Positions 63,593 through 64,000 of a DNA stretch of 64,000 nucleotides are shown here, piece after piece. The notes beneath the pieces are model-generated. The model searched no databases. It was not told the DNA's origin and saw only the letters and a list, made by a program, of their open reading frames with translations. The stretch comes from Clostridium beijerinckii (lineage in GTDB: Bacteria > Bacillota > Clostridia > Clostridiales > Clostridiaceae): positions 266,501-330,500 of the forward strand of contig NZ_CP144906.1 in NCBI RefSeq assembly GCF_036699995.1. The letters run 5' to 3'. Numbering within the stretch: position 1 is the stretch's first letter; every line of letters begins with the position of its first letter. The position numbers and the translations under genes are program-made.

Positions 63593-64000
63593 ATGAATAT
63601 AGTAGTTTGTGTAAAACAAGTTCCAGATACTACAGCAGTAAAAATTGATCCTAAAACTGGTACATTAATAAGAGATGGTGTTCCATCAATAATGAACCCA
63701 GAGGATAAACACGCTTTAGAAGGTGCATTACAATTAAAAGAAAAAGTTGGAGGAAAAGTTACTGTAATAAGTATGGGACTTCCAATGGCTAAAGCAGTAT
63801 TAAGAGAAGCATTATGTATGGGAGCTGATGAAGCTGTCCTATTAACAGATAGAGCACTTGGAGGAGCAGATACTTTAGCTACTTCAAAGGCACTTGCAGG
63901 AGTAATAGCTAAATTAGATTATGATTTAGTATTTGCTGGAAGACAAGCGATTGATGGAGATACTGCTCAAGTAGGACCAGAAATAGCAGAACATTTAAAC
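63593..64000 (+). CDS. etfB: Electron transfer flavoprotein beta subunit (partial, butyryl-CoA operon)
   Basis: The first 136 codons are in the window: MNIVVCVKQVPDTTAVKIDP and, near the edge, [20 protein letters not shown]. It is the partner of Bcd and, with EtfA (beyond the window), bifurcates electrons from NADH to crotonyl-CoA and ferredoxin. The ATG at 63593 has AGGAGG. It is a paralogue of the lactate-linked EtfB at 49646 but starts VKQVPDTT and not IKQVPGTS. Confidence 0.95.
   Translation, partial: MNIVVCVKQVPDTTAVKIDPKTGTLIRDGVPSIMNPEDKHALEGALQLKEKVGGKVTVISMGLPMAKAVLREALCMGADEAVLLTDRALGGADTLATSKALAGVIAKLDYDLVFAGRQAIDGDTAQVGPEIAEHLN

Noticed and set aside
1..64000. CRISPR array, prophage, insertion sequence or toxin-antitoxin pair
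   Set aside because: No regularly spaced repeats, integrase, transposase, phage structural genes or small overlapping gene pairs of that type were seen.

Overview
The window reads as chromosomal DNA of a low-GC, anaerobic, solventogenic Clostridium, closest in content to C. beijerinckii and its relatives (inferred from gene content; no search was run). The signs are very AT-rich DNA, strong AGGAGG ribosome sites, a bifunctional AdhE, an [FeFe]-hydrogenase maturase HydE, rubrerythrin, Rex, a glycyl radical enzyme, and at the right edge the start of the butyryl-CoA operon (crt-bcd-etfB...). No prophage, insertion sequence or CRISPR array was seen.

Layout. 1-946: 3' end of a PLP-dependent Cys/Met enzyme and a MarR regulator. 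1160-6919: mannitol locus mtlA-mtlR-mtlF-mtlD, with a decayed second mtlA and a duplicated promoter between mtlA and mtlR. 7119-9441: glmS behind a glmS ribozyme whose P1 loop carries an insert of about 165 nt. 9548-12239: TetR regulator divergent from an alpha/beta hydrolase and an FMN-reductase-like protein. 12302-14049: DtxR-like regulator and MFS transporter with a GC-richer, foreign look. 14132-15271: an 83-residue unknown peptide, a MarR regulator, a decayed copy of that regulator and three copies of one operator-like palindrome. 15702-23113: glycogen phosphorylase, AraC regulator, chemoreceptor, rubrerythrin, a hypothetical protein and HutD-like protein. 23395-29103: folate cyclo-ligase, an 869-residue coiled-coil protein, and thrS behind a T-box. 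29308-33590: chemoreceptor with an unusual tail, tRNA-Leu and tRNA-Gly, a lone HNH protein, a hypothetical. 33694-37719: ispF, an apparent SigI-C/RsgI fusion, a polysaccharide deacetylase, and an RsiV-like protein whose 5' region carries a cluster of DnaA boxes. 37961-45216: hydE, adhE, and a P-type ATPase behind a yybP-ykoY (Mn2+) riboswitch. 45461-53216: chemoreceptor, patatin, and a FadR-type regulator followed by an etfB-etfA-lactate dehydrogenase operon with readable promoter, LldR-type operator and Rex-like site. 53460-58833: PflD-like glycyl radical enzyme, its activase, a fructose-6-phosphate-aldolase-like protein, and mannose-1-phosphate guanylyltransferase. 59443-64000: a zinc phospholipase C-like protein, rex, then crt, bcd and partial etfB behind a perfect Rex palindrome.

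How the genes work together. Several units handle sugar entry and redox balance: mannitol uptake and oxidation, glycogen breakdown, lactate oxidation through a ferredoxin-linked Etf, butyryl-CoA formation through a second Etf/Bcd, and alcohol formation by AdhE. Rex, encoded here, has a perfect candidate site at crt and a near-perfect one at the lactate operon. The most notable signals are the SigI-C/RsgI fusion, the GRE-activase-FSA cluster that matches the anhydroglycolysis gene set, the DnaA-box cluster, the Mn2+-riboswitch-controlled ATPase, the expanded glmS ribozyme, and two gene relics that kept their regulatory sites (mtlA and marR).
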